Assembly (NCBI GenBank): GCA_024398135.1
Contig: CP073750.1
Span: 930,001-994,000 of the forward strand
Origin: a bacterium SCSIO 12643
GTDB lineage: Bacteria > Bacteroidota > Bacteroidia > Flavobacteriales_G > Salibacteraceae
DNA: 64,000 nucleotides
Reading direction: 5' to 3'
Part shown: positions 9,248-19,149 of the stretch, piece by piece
How the letters are laid out: each line of letters opens with the position of its first letter
Position numbering within the stretch: the stretch's first letter is position 1
Translations under genes and position numbers: made by a program
The notes under the pieces: model-generated
Seen by the model: the letters and a program-made list of their open reading frames with translations, nothing else
Told to the model about the DNA's origin: nothing
Databases searched by the model: none

Positions 9248-10528
9248 ATGAGTAATAACACCCCATTAGCTGAGAAATTAAGGCCTTTATCTTTTGATGA
9301 TATTATTGGACAAGATCATCTTGTTGGACCGAATGGTGTCATACAAAAAGCAATGAAAGGTGGGCGTGTTCCATCATTAATTCTATGGGGCCCTCCCGGT
9401 GTGGGTAAAACGACCATGGCTCAAATTATAGCCAAAGAAGCCAAAAGGCCATTTTTCACTTTAAGCGCTATAAATTCAGGAGTAAAAGACATTCGAGAGG
9501 TCATCCAAAAGGCTTCTAAAAACGATATGTTTAATGTGGGGCAACCTATACTCTTCATAGATGAGATTCATCGATTTAGTAAATCTCAACAAGATTCATT
9601 ACTGGGAGCGGTTGAAAAAGGCACCATTACTCTAATAGGTGCGACTACTGAAAATCCTTCGTTTGAAGTTATTCCTGCGCTCATTTCAAGATGTCAGGTC
9701 TACACATTAAATGCTCTTGCAAAAGACGACTTAGTTCAACTTCTAAATAAAGCGATATCTACTGAAAAAGAATACATAGACCGTAAAGTGTCGATCAAAG
9801 AATATGAAGCACTATTAAGAATATCTGGTGGTGATGCCCGAAAACTGCTGAACACCTTACAACTTGTTTTAGATTTTCTACCTGAGAAATCTCCTGTAGT
9901 CACAAACCAAAGAATTGAAGAAATTGTCAAAGAAAACGTCCTACGATATGATAAAGGTGGAGAAATGCATTATGACGTCATATCTGCATTTATAAAATCT
10001 ATTCGTGGGAGTGATCCAAATGCTGCGGTATACTGGTTGGCAAGAATGATCGAATCGGGAGAAGACCCCAAATTTATTGCCAGAAGATTACTTATATCTG
10101 CTTCTGAAGATATTGGAATGGCCAATCCAAATGCGCTATTACTGGCTACCAATTGTTTTAAGGCGGTTGAAGTTATTGGATATCCTGAATGCGAAATCAT
10201 TCTATCTCAAACTACAGTATATCTGGCAACTTCACCTAAAAGTAATGCCAGCTATAGTGCCATCAGAATAGCTAAAGAAGCCGCCAGAGCACATGGAAAC
10301 CTATCTGTTCCGTTACACCTCAGAAACGCACCAACTAAATTAATGAAAGAGCTTGGATATGGTGAAGAATATAAATACAGTCATTCCTATCCAAACAATT
10401 TTGTTGAACAAGAATTCCTTCCGGAAGAGATTTCAGGAACAAAATTTTACGACCCGGGAATAAATGCACAAGAAAACAAAATACGCATCCGTCTGCAGGA
10501 TAACTGGAAAAACAAGTACGATTATTAA
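9248..10528 (+). CDS. rarA: Replication-associated recombination protein A (RarA/MgsA AAA+ ATPase)
   Basis: Clamp-loader-related AAA+ ATPase acting at stalled replication forks. Residues 48-55 are the Walker A motif (GPPGVGKT), LFIDEIHRF is Walker B, IGATTENPSF is sensor 1, and the C-terminal half has the MgsA tetramerisation domain (SEDIGMANPNALLLA, RNAPTKLMKELGYG). At 426 residues it is full length. The gene stands alone on the plus strand, divergent from a small membrane protein gene. Confidence 0.95.
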   Translation: MSNNTPLAEKLRPLSFDDIIGQDHLVGPNGVIQKAMKGGRVPSLILWGPPGVGKTTMAQIIAKEAKRPFFTLSAINSGVKDIREVIQKASKNDMFNVGQPILFIDEIHRFSKSQQDSLLGAVEKGTITLIGATTENPSFEVIPALISRCQVYTLNALAKDDLVQLLNKAISTEKEYIDRKVSIKEYEALLRISGGDARKLLNTLQLVLDFLPEKSPVVTNQRIEEIVKENVLRYDKGGEMHYDVISAFIKSIRGSDPNAAVYWLARMIESGEDPKFIARRLLISASEDIGMANPNALLLATNCFKAVEVIGYPECEIILSQTTVYLATSPKSNASYSAIRIAKEAARAHGNLSVPLHLRNAPTKLMKELGYGEEYKYSHSYPNNFVEQEFLPEEISGTKFYDPGINAQENKIRIRLQDNWKNKYDY

Positions 10529-10601
10529 CGTTTTATAGCTTCAAAATTGGGAAACAAACTAATGTTGCGAGTTTTACCAAAAAAACACAAATTTGAAGCT
10601 G

Positions 10602-12191
10602 ATGAAAAAATTCGTTTTTTTATGGGTTATCGTTATTTTGTTTAGCGGCTGTAGAAAGGAACCAATATCTTGGGATGTTGATACGCTTTTCCCTATTATG
10701 CATACAAAAATGACGCTACAGCAAGCTATCCCTGATAGTATGATTAGCACTGGTATTCATCAAGACCTCAACTTGATTTACAACGGAACTCTTATTGACT
10801 TCCGTTTGGATTCGGTGGTTTCCATGCCGGATACAACCATAAAGGATGAATTCTTCCTCCCAATTGGAAGTCTCACTTTACAACCTGGACAAAACTTTTT
10901 ATCCGATACCAATTATACCAGATACGATCTTGGAGGGGCGCAACTCACCCAGCTTAACATTCAAAGTGGTACCATAGAATTAAGACTTTCCTCTTCACTT
11001 AATGAAGCGAGTGTTCTCGAATACGCTCTTCCAACTGCCACTAAAAATGGCATTCCATTCTTTGTGAAAGAAAACATCCCTGCTGGAACATCTAATAATC
11101 CAACCGTAATCGTTAGAACTTACGACATTTCCGACTACAATATTTCTTTAACAGGAATCAACAACAATGATTATAATATTATCTCCAATGCGTATCGCGC
11201 ATATATTGATTCTACAGGTAGTCCAGTAGTTGTAAATCAAGGGGACAAGTTCGTGGCACAAACCACTATGACCGGAATCACACCAAATTATGCCAGAGGA
11301 TATTTTGGAGTACACCATCTTACTGAAGCCGCAAATGATCAGGTTATTGATGCATTTCAAAACATTTCAAGCGGTACAATGGATCTGGATGCAGTTTCCA
11401 TGGTTTTTAAAATTAAAAACGACATTGGTGTAGATTTAAAAGTAAATATAAACGAACTAACAGGGACCAACTCAAATAATAACACGACAATTACCCTCAA
11501 TAGTCCTCTATCCAATAGCCCTATTAATCTAAATAGAGCTAGCGAAGATAATGGCGCATATTCCAATATCCTGCCCACAACTTACCAAACAAATCTGGAC
11601 CCAACCAATTCAAACATCACTGAGTTTGTAAGCAACCTTCCTGATCAATTAAAATATGATTTTGACATTGTGTTAAACCCTTTAGGTAATGTGAGTAACT
11701 CCAATGATTTCATTTACCATAATACAGGAATGGAGATTGCTTTAGATGCAGAAATCCCATTTAAATTTAGCGCATCAAACCTGGTCATCGTTGACACCAG
11801 TGATTTTGATATTGACTCCACATCACAAGATGAAGTTCAAAAAATCCAAAGTGGCTTTATAAATGTTTACGCAGATAATTGGTATCCATTTGATCTCACC
11901 GCTCAGTTCTATTTATTAGATCAAAATGCAGTGATTATCGACTCAATATTCGAGACACCTCAGATTATTCTGGCGGGTACTCCGGTATTTGGTGTAGTTG
12001 ACCATCCTATGTCCTCTACGATTCAAGCACCGGTATCACCATCAAAAATTGACCACCTCTACGAAACCACACATATTTTCACCAAAGTGAAAGTGAATTC
12101 TCCTGATACTGGGAAAACACAAATCTACTCTAACTACAATCTGGATATTCGGGTTGTTGGAGATTTTAAATATTTAATTTCCATCAAATAA
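10602..12191 (+). CDS. Hypothetical large lipoprotein
   Basis: A 529-residue protein with a lipoprotein signal (lipobox Cys17 in ILFSGCRKEP). The ATG at 10602 is preferred over an in-frame TTG three codons upstream, because it gives a conventional MKKFVFLW signal peptide. The mature region is rich in Asn, Ser, Thr and Asp with regularly spaced strands, consistent with a beta-rich surface or periplasmic protein. It is followed 2 bases later by a predicted outer-membrane protein and then a T9SS cargo gene, so the three form an operon with an envelope or export role. No family recognised. Confidence 0.65.
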   Translation: MKKFVFLWVIVILFSGCRKEPISWDVDTLFPIMHTKMTLQQAIPDSMISTGIHQDLNLIYNGTLIDFRLDSVVSMPDTTIKDEFFLPIGSLTLQPGQNFLSDTNYTRYDLGGAQLTQLNIQSGTIELRLSSSLNEASVLEYALPTATKNGIPFFVKENIPAGTSNNPTVIVRTYDISDYNISLTGINNNDYNIISNAYRAYIDSTGSPVVVNQGDKFVAQTTMTGITPNYARGYFGVHHLTEAANDQVIDAFQNISSGTMDLDAVSMVFKIKNDIGVDLKVNINELTGTNSNNNTTITLNSPLSNSPINLNRASEDNGAYSNILPTTYQTNLDPTNSNITEFVSNLPDQLKYDFDIVLNPLGNVSNSNDFIYHNTGMEIALDAEIPFKFSASNLVIVDTSDFDIDSTSQDEVQKIQSGFINVYADNWYPFDLTAQFYLLDQNAVIIDSIFETPQIILAGTPVFGVVDHPMSSTIQAPVSPSKIDHLYETTHIFTKVKVNSPDTGKTQIYSNYNLDIRVVGDFKYLISIK

Positions 12192-12193
12192 GC

Positions 12194-13465
12194 ATGTTCG
12201 ATAAAATACTGTTGATCATATTAATTACTCTTTTTCCAATATTGGGTTTTAGTCAAATCACATTTGATGATTCAGATTATAATTTGGATACCAATAAAAT
12301 CACTATTGGAATTCGTTCCGAAGCCTATAACAATTCCAATGCGCTCAACTCAATGGTTCTAAATACCGCTTTATTTGGCGGATATATATCAAGAGAAGAC
12401 CGTGCGCATATGGCCTCAAAACTTAGAGCAACCAATAATACCGGATCATATTTAAATAATTCCATTTTCTATTCTCAACGAATAGATTCTTTATTTGGAT
12501 CTGAGGTTTCCAAACTTTCGTTTCACGTCAACTTGGCGGATAAACAAGAAAACTTATCTGTTTTTAGTGAGAATGCAGCCCTACTCTCCTTTTATGGGAA
12601 TAAGCAATATGCAGGAGAATCTGTAAGGCTCACACCTTTTGATTTTAATCAAATCCATTACTCAAAATTTCAATTAGGCATTTCTAAAGAATTTAAATCT
12701 GGAAATAAATTCAACGTTGGTATTGCTTTTCTCTATGGTCAAAATAATAGACGAAGCGAAGTTGAGAGATTAAACTTAATCGTTTCAGAAAATGGAGATC
12801 TAATTGGTACAGATGCTGAATTATCCATCTTCGAAACTGACCGTGGGAATACAGGTTTCTTTAATTATAATGGTGCCGGGACGAGTATAGATATGTCAGG
12901 AGTTTTCAACCTTCATCTATTAAGCGATTCTACACATCCTGCCAAATTTCACGTATCCATTCAGGACTTTGGGTTTATTCAATGGCATGCAACTTCCTCT
13001 GAAATAAGTGCAGATACATTCTACACATATGATGGCATTCATTTTCAAAACATTTTTGATCCAAATGCAATAAATACTGGAGGCAACCCAATTGAAATTA
13101 TAGATAGTATTTCGACAACAACACTGAAGTCATTTACCACATTCGTTCCAGCAACTATTAGGTTTTATCTTCAACAAGATTTTAACCAATGGACATTTGC
13201 AATCGGAGGTATGCAAAGAATCAACGCCTTTTATTATCCTTTTTTCTATGGTAAAGCGGGATACCACTTCAACTCATCCTGGTTATTAAGTGGGCAACTG
13301 AATTATGGTGGCTATGGCGGATTAGGAGGCGGATTGGAAATTCAGTATATTACGCCAAAATATAATTTCAAATTGGGTAGCACCAATATTGAAGGATTTA
13401 TAGCTCCAACGAAAATTGCCGGGCAAAGTATTTATTTTCTTTTAAGCTATAAGATATCATCATGA
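12194..13465 (+). CDS. Predicted outer-membrane beta-barrel protein (DUF5723-like)
   Basis: A 423-residue protein with a Sec signal peptide ending in GFSQ. The rest is amphipathic beta-strand with aromatic girdles (e.g. FKLGSTNIEGFIAPT, IYFLLSYKISS at the end), the look of an outer-membrane barrel. The N-terminal layout resembles DUF5723 proteins of Bacteroidota, an inference from pattern only. It starts 2 bases after the lipoprotein gene and its stop overlaps the next start (ATGA at 13462-13465), showing translational coupling to a T9SS cargo protein. Confidence 0.6.
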   Translation: MFDKILLIILITLFPILGFSQITFDDSDYNLDTNKITIGIRSEAYNNSNALNSMVLNTALFGGYISREDRAHMASKLRATNNTGSYLNNSIFYSQRIDSLFGSEVSKLSFHVNLADKQENLSVFSENAALLSFYGNKQYAGESVRLTPFDFNQIHYSKFQLGISKEFKSGNKFNVGIAFLYGQNNRRSEVERLNLIVSENGDLIGTDAELSIFETDRGNTGFFNYNGAGTSIDMSGVFNLHLLSDSTHPAKFHVSIQDFGFIQWHATSSEISADTFYTYDGIHFQNIFDPNAINTGGNPIEIIDSISTTTLKSFTTFVPATIRFYLQQDFNQWTFAIGGMQRINAFYYPFFYGKAGYHFNSSWLLSGQLNYGGYGGLGGGLEIQYITPKYNFKLGSTNIEGFIAPTKIAGQSIYFLLSYKISS

Positions 13466-14916
13466 GCATTCGAGTAATCATATTATTTCTTGTTCTAAAT
13501 CTATTTCATCAAATCGGATTTACGCAATATGATACGACCTGGATTAAGACTTATGGAGGGAATCGTGACGATATTTCAAGGGACTTTATCCAAACACATG
13601 ATAGTGGTTTTTTATCTATTGGATCTACAAGTAGTTTTGGATTTAATAACGCTCAAATGTATTTCTTAAAGCTAGATTCAAATGGCGCTATTCAATGGAC
13701 TAAGAGTCATGGTGGACCTGGTCAGGATTGGGGAAATGCAGTAATCCAAACTTCGGATAATGGTTTTTTAGGTGTAGGTTATTCCAATAGTTATGGGGCA
13801 GGTGGCTTCGATTTATATCTGGTAAAATTGGATAGTAATGGTGACTTGGAATATGAAAAATACTACGGTGGGGTCGATTGGGATTTTGCCTGGGACGTCA
13901 TTGAATACCGACCTGGAGAGTTTTATATAGTTGGTGAAACGCAAAGTTTTGGAACCGGAAATACAGATGGATGGATCGTACAATTTGATGAACCTACTCA
14001 AAATTTCACATGGGATACTACCTATGGTGATATTGGGCCGGACGGTTTACGTGCTATCTCTCAATTTAGAAATGGGACATTATCATGTACTGGGTATTAT
14101 ACCAATACCGGAGAAACACAATCAGATCTATTATACCTTAACTTTTCTCCAAATACACATTCCACCAATACACTATTAACTTTAGGAGATACTTTAAATG
14201 ACGGTGGAAATGATATTACCTTATTTTCCGATAGCACCGTAATGATCACAGGTTACACCTATAGAAATGACACCTCCAGAACATATACCTTAAGAATTGA
14301 TGACCAAAACAACATACTACGGCATGAGATATGGTCTTTAGGTGATTATGCTGAAGGCAAAAGTGTTGTTGAGAGACCAGATGGTTATGCAGCTATTTTC
14401 AGCTCCACACATTTTGCTTCTATGGGCTACGAATTCTGGTTCTATTTTATGGACACTTATGGATCTGGAACTGCAGGATCATTACAAGATGATTACGCTT
14501 CAAAAATGATTATTTCTAATCGTGGCTATTACATGATGACAGGATATACCGAGGGATTTGGAGCTACTTATCCTGACATTTTAATCTACAAAACGGATAC
14601 TGGTAATTACGATCCAAACAATTTTTATAAAATCGAAGATGGTCAAAACATAGTAAGCGTTTCTCCTGCACAAAATGTGGATGGAACCATTGAAATTAAT
14701 TTTAACAATGACTTTCTAAATATTCAACAACATAGTTCAAAATCTGATATACTACACGTTTTCATCACAAATGTTTTAGGACAAAATATATTATTCCGAA
14801 AAACCACAGATTCTTATCTGGTTATTCCTACTTCGCAGTTAAATAAAGGAAGTTACTTCTGTACCATTCTTTTAAATAACGGTAGGCGAATCACTAAACA
14901 ATTTACAGTGCTCTAA
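13462..14916 (+). CDS. Secreted T9SS protein with SBBP-like repeats
   Basis: A 484-residue protein with a signal peptide (to about residue 21), then at least three tandem repeats of about 50 residues. The repeat unit has a Y-GG start, a T-D-GF-L-G centre and ends in KLDSNG. Such units predict a beta-propeller-like fold. The C terminus is a T9SS sorting domain (HVFITNVLGQNILF, then LNKGSYFCTILLNNG and a basic-hydrophobic end), so the protein should be exported through the outer membrane and may be anchored on the surface. It is translationally coupled to the preceding barrel-like gene. The exact role is unknown. Confidence 0.8.
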   Translation: MSIRVIILFLVLNLFHQIGFTQYDTTWIKTYGGNRDDISRDFIQTHDSGFLSIGSTSSFGFNNAQMYFLKLDSNGAIQWTKSHGGPGQDWGNAVIQTSDNGFLGVGYSNSYGAGGFDLYLVKLDSNGDLEYEKYYGGVDWDFAWDVIEYRPGEFYIVGETQSFGTGNTDGWIVQFDEPTQNFTWDTTYGDIGPDGLRAISQFRNGTLSCTGYYTNTGETQSDLLYLNFSPNTHSTNTLLTLGDTLNDGGNDITLFSDSTVMITGYTYRNDTSRTYTLRIDDQNNILRHEIWSLGDYAEGKSVVERPDGYAAIFSSTHFASMGYEFWFYFMDTYGSGTAGSLQDDYASKMIISNRGYYMMTGYTEGFGATYPDILIYKTDTGNYDPNNFYKIEDGQNIVSVSPAQNVDGTIEINFNNDFLNIQQHSSKSDILHVFITNVLGQNILFRKTTDSYLVIPTSQLNKGSYFCTILLNNGRRITKQFTVL

Positions 14917-14951
14917 AAATTAAAACCCCACTTATATCTACAGTTTTCGGA

Positions 14952-14984
14952 TTGAATAGTCGAACTTTGTTTGCTATACATTTG
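14952..14984 (+). promoter_or_regulatory. Promoter of menC-menE
   Basis: TTG (14952-14954), a 22-base spacer and TACATTTG (14977-14984), an exact -7 box, end 5 bases before the menC ATG at 14990. The messenger would have almost no leader. Confidence 0.6.
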
Positions 14985-14989
14985 AGATA

Positions 14990-16042
14990 ATGATTACAGC
15001 AAAACTTATTTCTCATCCTCTAATTTTTAAAGCTCCAGCTGGAACTTCCAGAGGTATTCTAAATACAAAACCAACCTGGTTTCTGGTTTTAACGCATACG
15101 CTTACAAATAGCATTGGAATTGGCGAGTGTAGTATAATTCCTAAATTAAGCATTGACGACAAACCTGAGATCGAGGACAAGTTGATTCAACTTGTTCATC
15201 GAATTAACAATGGAGATATTCCTGGTATATCCGAATATAAGGAATGGCCTGCAATACAATTTGCATTAGAAACCGCCCTAAATGATTTGGCTTACGAAAG
15301 TCCGTTTTCGCCTTATCCTGGTGATTTTTCCACTGGTAAAAAAACGATTTATATTAACGGCCTCATATGGATGGGCGATACCGAATTTATGCATCATCAG
15401 ATTCAAGAAAAACTAGACTCTGGTTTTAACTGCATAAAGATCAAAATCGGAGCTATTGACTTTGAATCAGAAATTCAGTTACTAAAATCCATACGAGAAA
15501 ATTTTAGCGCTGATCAAATTGAAATTCGAGTGGATGCCAATGGTGCTTTTTCATATGAAGATGCACTAACTAAACTAGAACAACTTTCCAAATATGATAT
15601 TCATTCTATTGAGCAACCTATTGCACCTAAACAATGGAAAGAAATGGCGGCTTTATGTGTTCAAAGCCCTATTCCAATTGCTCTGGATGAAGAACTTATT
15701 GGAATCATTGACGCGGGAGATAAGATACAAATGCTTCAATTTATCCAACCTCAATATATCATTTTAAAACCAAGTTTAATTGGGGGAATTGCTTCTTCTG
15801 AAGAATGGATCTCTATTGCAGAAAAAAATAGTATTGGCTGGTGGGCCACCTCTGCTTTAGAGTCAAATATTGGACTGAATGCCATTGCACAATGGGTTTC
15901 TACCAAAGAAACATGTATGCCTCAAGGTCTCGGGACTGGAAAACTATTTACAAATAACATTGATGCTCCACTAGACATCCAAAATGGAGCGCTGGTTAAT
16001 GATCCTAATATGAGCTGGGACATTTCAATTTTTAATTTTTGA
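14990..16042 (+). CDS. menC: o-Succinylbenzoate synthase
   Basis: Enolase-superfamily dehydratase that makes o-succinylbenzoate in menaquinone synthesis. The catalytic KxK motif is in CIKIKIG, the metal ligands are in RVDANGAFS, SIEQPI and ALDEEL, and the second lysine is in YIILKPSLIGG. The 350-residue length fits. The stop overlaps the menE start by one base, and the two genes form a menaquinone operon; other men genes are not in the window. Specific family assignment rests on the menE neighbour as well as the motifs. Confidence 0.88.
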   Translation: MITAKLISHPLIFKAPAGTSRGILNTKPTWFLVLTHTLTNSIGIGECSIIPKLSIDDKPEIEDKLIQLVHRINNGDIPGISEYKEWPAIQFALETALNDLAYESPFSPYPGDFSTGKKTIYINGLIWMGDTEFMHHQIQEKLDSGFNCIKIKIGAIDFESEIQLLKSIRENFSADQIEIRVDANGAFSYEDALTKLEQLSKYDIHSIEQPIAPKQWKEMAALCVQSPIPIALDEELIGIIDAGDKIQMLQFIQPQYIILKPSLIGGIASSEEWISIAEKNSIGWWATSALESNIGLNAIAQWVSTKETCMPQGLGTGKLFTNNIDAPLDIQNGALVNDPNMSWDISIFNF

Positions 16043-17091
16043 TGATACCCAATACTATCATATTAAACGGTACACCATATGACATTGAAAGATGTCGCGA
16101 AAAAATCGGGGCTTCAATTCCCGATTGGGAAAAAGATATTTTTCACTTTTTGATTGAATGGTTTTCAGATTCAACAGAAATTGAAATTCAAACTTCAGGA
16201 TCAACTGGACAACCTAAAAAGATTAAACGCACCAAACAGTCGATGATTAATAGCGCTTTAATGACTGGGAAATTTCTTGGTTTACAAGATAGCTCCAAAG
16301 CCTTGCTTTGCCTACCATCAAAATATATTGCCGGAAAAATGATGCTGGTTAGAGCCATTACTCTTGGCCTTCAAATGGATTATGTTGCTCCTCAAAACAG
16401 CATTCATATCATTGGGAAATATGACTTCTGCGCTATGACTCCATCTCAGGTAGAAGCCTCATTTGATCACATTTCTTCTATCAAAAAACTTATTATTGGA
16501 GGCGCCCCAATTTCTCAAAAGTTAGAGTTTGAACTTAAATCTAAAACCTCATCTACCTCTAAGATTTACGCTACGTATGGGATGACCGAAACTGTTAGTC
16601 ATATTGCTTTAAGAAAAATTGATCTGACCAACGATTTAGCTTATCATACTTTGCCAAATATTTCGATTTCACAAGATGATCGTGACTGTTTGGTTATTAA
16701 CGCTCCCAAAATCACAACATCTACTTTAACTACCAATGACATTGTAGACATCACCTCTCCTACGTCTTTTATTTGGAAAGGTCGCTTTGATCATGTCATT
16801 AATTCTGGTGGCGTTAAATTGTTTCCTGAAAAAATTGAAGCCAAAATCGAATCTCTTATTGATGCTCCTTACTTTATCAGCAGTCTTCCTGATGAAAAAT
16901 GGGGACATAAAGTAGTCCTTATCATTGAGAGTTCATCATTGGATACGACATCATTATTAAAGTCCGTGAAAACCCAACTGAATAAACTCGAAATACCTAA
17001 AGAAGTTTTCTACATCCCTCAATTCCAATATACCCCAAATGGTAAGCTCAACCGATCGGCAACTATGAAAAGGTTACATATTTCAAGCTAA
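16042..17091 (+). CDS. menE: o-Succinylbenzoate-CoA ligase
   Basis: Adenylate-forming enzyme that attaches CoA to o-succinylbenzoate. It shows the AMP-binding P-loop (QTSGSTGQPKKIKR), the YGMTETVSHIA motif and the C-terminal TPNGKLNR with the catalytic lysine. At about 349 residues it is a short version lacking part of the usual N-terminal subdomain, as often seen in Bacteroidota. The ATG at 16042 shares its A with the menC stop (TGATG), which favours it over an in-frame TTG one codon earlier. Confidence 0.88.
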   Translation: MIPNTIILNGTPYDIERCREKIGASIPDWEKDIFHFLIEWFSDSTEIEIQTSGSTGQPKKIKRTKQSMINSALMTGKFLGLQDSSKALLCLPSKYIAGKMMLVRAITLGLQMDYVAPQNSIHIIGKYDFCAMTPSQVEASFDHISSIKKLIIGGAPISQKLEFELKSKTSSTSKIYATYGMTETVSHIALRKIDLTNDLAYHTLPNISISQDDRDCLVINAPKITTSTLTTNDIVDITSPTSFIWKGRFDHVINSGGVKLFPEKIEAKIESLIDAPYFISSLPDEKWGHKVVLIIESSSLDTTSLLKSVKTQLNKLEIPKEVFYIPQFQYTPNGKLNRSATMKRLHISS

Positions 17092-17114
17092 AAACTGATA
17101 ATTATCAGTTTTTC
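17091..17114 (+). terminator. Possible terminator after menE
   Basis: A 22-base perfect palindrome (AAAACTGATAA/TTATCAGTTTT, 17091-17112) followed by T residues begins at the last base of the menE stop codon. The stem is AT-rich, so termination may be weak. Confidence 0.5.
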
Positions 17115-17184
17115 ACTCTGTTATAGCCTTTTCTTTTTTCTCATATTTGAAGCCCACACAAATAACAAACTAACGCTAAATTTT

Positions 17185-18126
17185 ATGTCTTTTACCACTA
17201 ACCTTAAAGCTAAATTCAGCCGCCATACCCAGCGTGTAATGAATCCATTAGGCGCTACAGTAGTTGCAACACTTTCTTCTGTTGGGATATATCTTGTCAT
17301 CAATATTTTTTACCACAGTCCCAATTTCCTTGCAGGGCTGGCCATTTCTACTGCCATACCGCTGATCATCACATACCCACTTTCTTTTATCGCCTTTAAT
17401 AACCAAAAGAAGATCGAAAGACAAGTTAAAGAATTAGAACGCCTGGATTACATTAATAAAAAAATATTTACCGTTGTTGCTCATGACGTTCGAAGTCCAA
17501 TCGCTACATTAAAATCTTTATTGAATACGATCAATTCGGATAGCATTAGTATAGAAGAAAGTAAAGCACACTTGAAATCATTATCTGATCGAACTGAAAA
17601 TTTGCTCATCTTTCTGGATAGCATGTTAGATTGGTCCAGAAAACAAATAGAACAAGAATCCTTGTATCCGACATATTTCTACTGTAGTGATACCATTCAC
17701 CCAATAAAAACTCTTTTAGCGGATATTATTTCATACAAGAATATCACACTAACAGCTTCGAATTTGGAAACACAGATTTATGCAGATCAAGAAAGCTATG
17801 CCTTTATTGTCCGAAATATTCTACATAACGCGATCAAATTCACTCCTGAATATGGCAATATATCAATTGATGTTACAGAGAGTGACAATGAAGTTCAAAC
17901 CATAATACAGGATAACGGAGTGGGAATCTCTCAAAACGGAATTGATAAAATATTAAACTCCGAAGAATGGTTTTCTACTTCCGGGACAGCTAAAGAACCT
18001 GGAACTGGATTAGGGATTAAAACCTGCATGTATTATCTAAAACAACAAAATGGCAACCTAAATATTAATAGTTCTTTGGATCAAGGTACTACTGTGACTA
18101 TTTCATTTCCCAAAAATAACAACTAA
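17185..18126 (+). CDS. Membrane sensor histidine kinase, minimal
   Basis: A 313-residue kinase with two adjacent transmembrane helices (about 24-44 and 48-70) and almost no periplasmic loop, then a HisKA dimerisation domain with the phosphoacceptor His100 (FTVVAHDVRSP) and a HATPase domain with N box (IVRNILHNAIKF), G1 (IIQDNGVGIS) and G2 (EPGTGLGIKTC). There is no extra sensor or receiver domain and no response regulator nearby, so its partner is unknown. It may sense a membrane-associated signal. Its 3' end overlaps the convergent rluD gene by 4 bases. Confidence 0.88.
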   Translation: MSFTTNLKAKFSRHTQRVMNPLGATVVATLSSVGIYLVINIFYHSPNFLAGLAISTAIPLIITYPLSFIAFNNQKKIERQVKELERLDYINKKIFTVVAHDVRSPIATLKSLLNTINSDSISIEESKAHLKSLSDRTENLLIFLDSMLDWSRKQIEQESLYPTYFYCSDTIHPIKTLLADIISYKNITLTASNLETQIYADQESYAFIVRNILHNAIKFTPEYGNISIDVTESDNEVQTIIQDNGVGISQNGIDKILNSEEWFSTSGTAKEPGTGLGIKTCMYYLKQQNGNLNINSSLDQGTTVTISFPKNNN

Positions 18127-19136
18127 ACCAAATCCTCCCGATTGGAGATATAGTTGCGCCATCTCTCAATAACTTCCTGCATGTCCTCAGGTAGCTCGGA
18201 TTCGAAATACATTTTCTCTCCTGTATTGGGATGTATAAAACCTAAACTCTTTGCATGCAAAGCTTGTCTTGGCAATACATTAAAACAATTATTTACAAAC
18301 TGCTTATACTTGGTAAACACAGTACCTTTCCAAATTCGGGTTCCTTCGTAATCTAAATCCCCAAATAGCGGATGTCCCAAATGACGCATATGCGCACGAA
18401 TCTGGTGTGTTCTTCCAGTCTCTAATTGACATTCTACTACAGAGACATACCCAAGATCTTCTATTTTTCTAAAATTAGTTGCCGCAGGTTTGCCAAACTC
18501 TCCGTCCGGAAATACAGCCATCAACTTTCTATTCTTCAGACTTCGCCCAATATGGCCTTCTATTCTTCCCTCTTCTCCCGGATCTCCCCAAACCAAAGCA
18601 ATATATTTTCTTTCTATTTCTCGATCAAAAAACTGTTTGGATAGATGTGTTAAAGCTTCTTCTGTTTTTCCCACAATCATTACTCCGGTAGTCAGTTTAT
18701 CTAAACGATGTACAATTCCCGGTCTATCTGAACCATTTGAACCTTCTGCTAAATGACTCACATGATGCAACAAAGCATTCACCAAAGTACCTGTAACATT
18801 CCCTTGTCCTGGATGAACAACCATTCCAGCAGGCTTGTCCAACACCAATACCTCATCATCTTCATACAAAATCTGAAGTGGAATATCTTCTGCAACAAGA
18901 TCAGATGTGTCTCTTTCTCTAGGAAAAACCAAATCAATTACATCTCCGGGATGCACTTTGTAGTTAGACTTCACTGGCTCTCCATTCACTTTAATATTTC
19001 CTTTCTTCAGACCATTTTGAACTTTAGTCCTCGAAATGCCCGCTATTTTATCTCCCAAAAACTTATCAATTCTGATATGCCCCTGTCCTGGATCAACTTC
19101 AATGGAATATTGCTCAGAATATTCCATCCCATCCAT
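18123..19136 (-). CDS. rluD: RluD-type 23S rRNA pseudouridine synthase
   Basis: RluA-family pseudouridine synthase, most like RluD, which modifies helix 69 of 23S rRNA. An N-terminal S4 RNA-binding domain (IRIDKFLGDK to VIDLVFPRE) precedes the catalytic domain with Asp146 in RPGIVHRLDKLTTG. I chose the ATG at 19136 (337 residues) because GGAGGAGGA lies a few bases upstream. The reading frame could also begin at a TTG (19163) directly after the previous stop. The gene is third in an operon with a PASTA protein and a T9SS protein. The exact target could be another RluA-family site. Confidence 0.9.
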   Translation of the reverse strand: MDGMEYSEQYSIEVDPGQGHIRIDKFLGDKIAGISRTKVQNGLKKGNIKVNGEPVKSNYKVHPGDVIDLVFPRERDTSDLVAEDIPLQILYEDDEVLVLDKPAGMVVHPGQGNVTGTLVNALLHHVSHLAEGSNGSDRPGIVHRLDKLTTGVMIVGKTEEALTHLSKQFFDREIERKYIALVWGDPGEEGRIEGHIGRSLKNRKLMAVFPDGEFGKPAATNFRKIEDLGYVSVVECQLETGRTHQIRAHMRHLGHPLFGDLDYEGTRIWKGTVFTKYKQFVNNCFNVLPRQALHAKSLGFIHPNTGEKMYFESELPEDMQEVIERWRNYISNREDLV

Positions 19137-19140
19137 ATGC

Positions 19141-19149
19141 TCCTCCTCC
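19141..19149 (-). promoter_or_regulatory. Strong Shine-Dalgarno sequence for rluD
   Basis: Minus-strand GGAGGAGGA ends 4 bases before the ATG at 19136. Such a strong site is unusual in Bacteroidota, where most genes in this window show none. It decides the rluD start. Confidence 0.6.
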
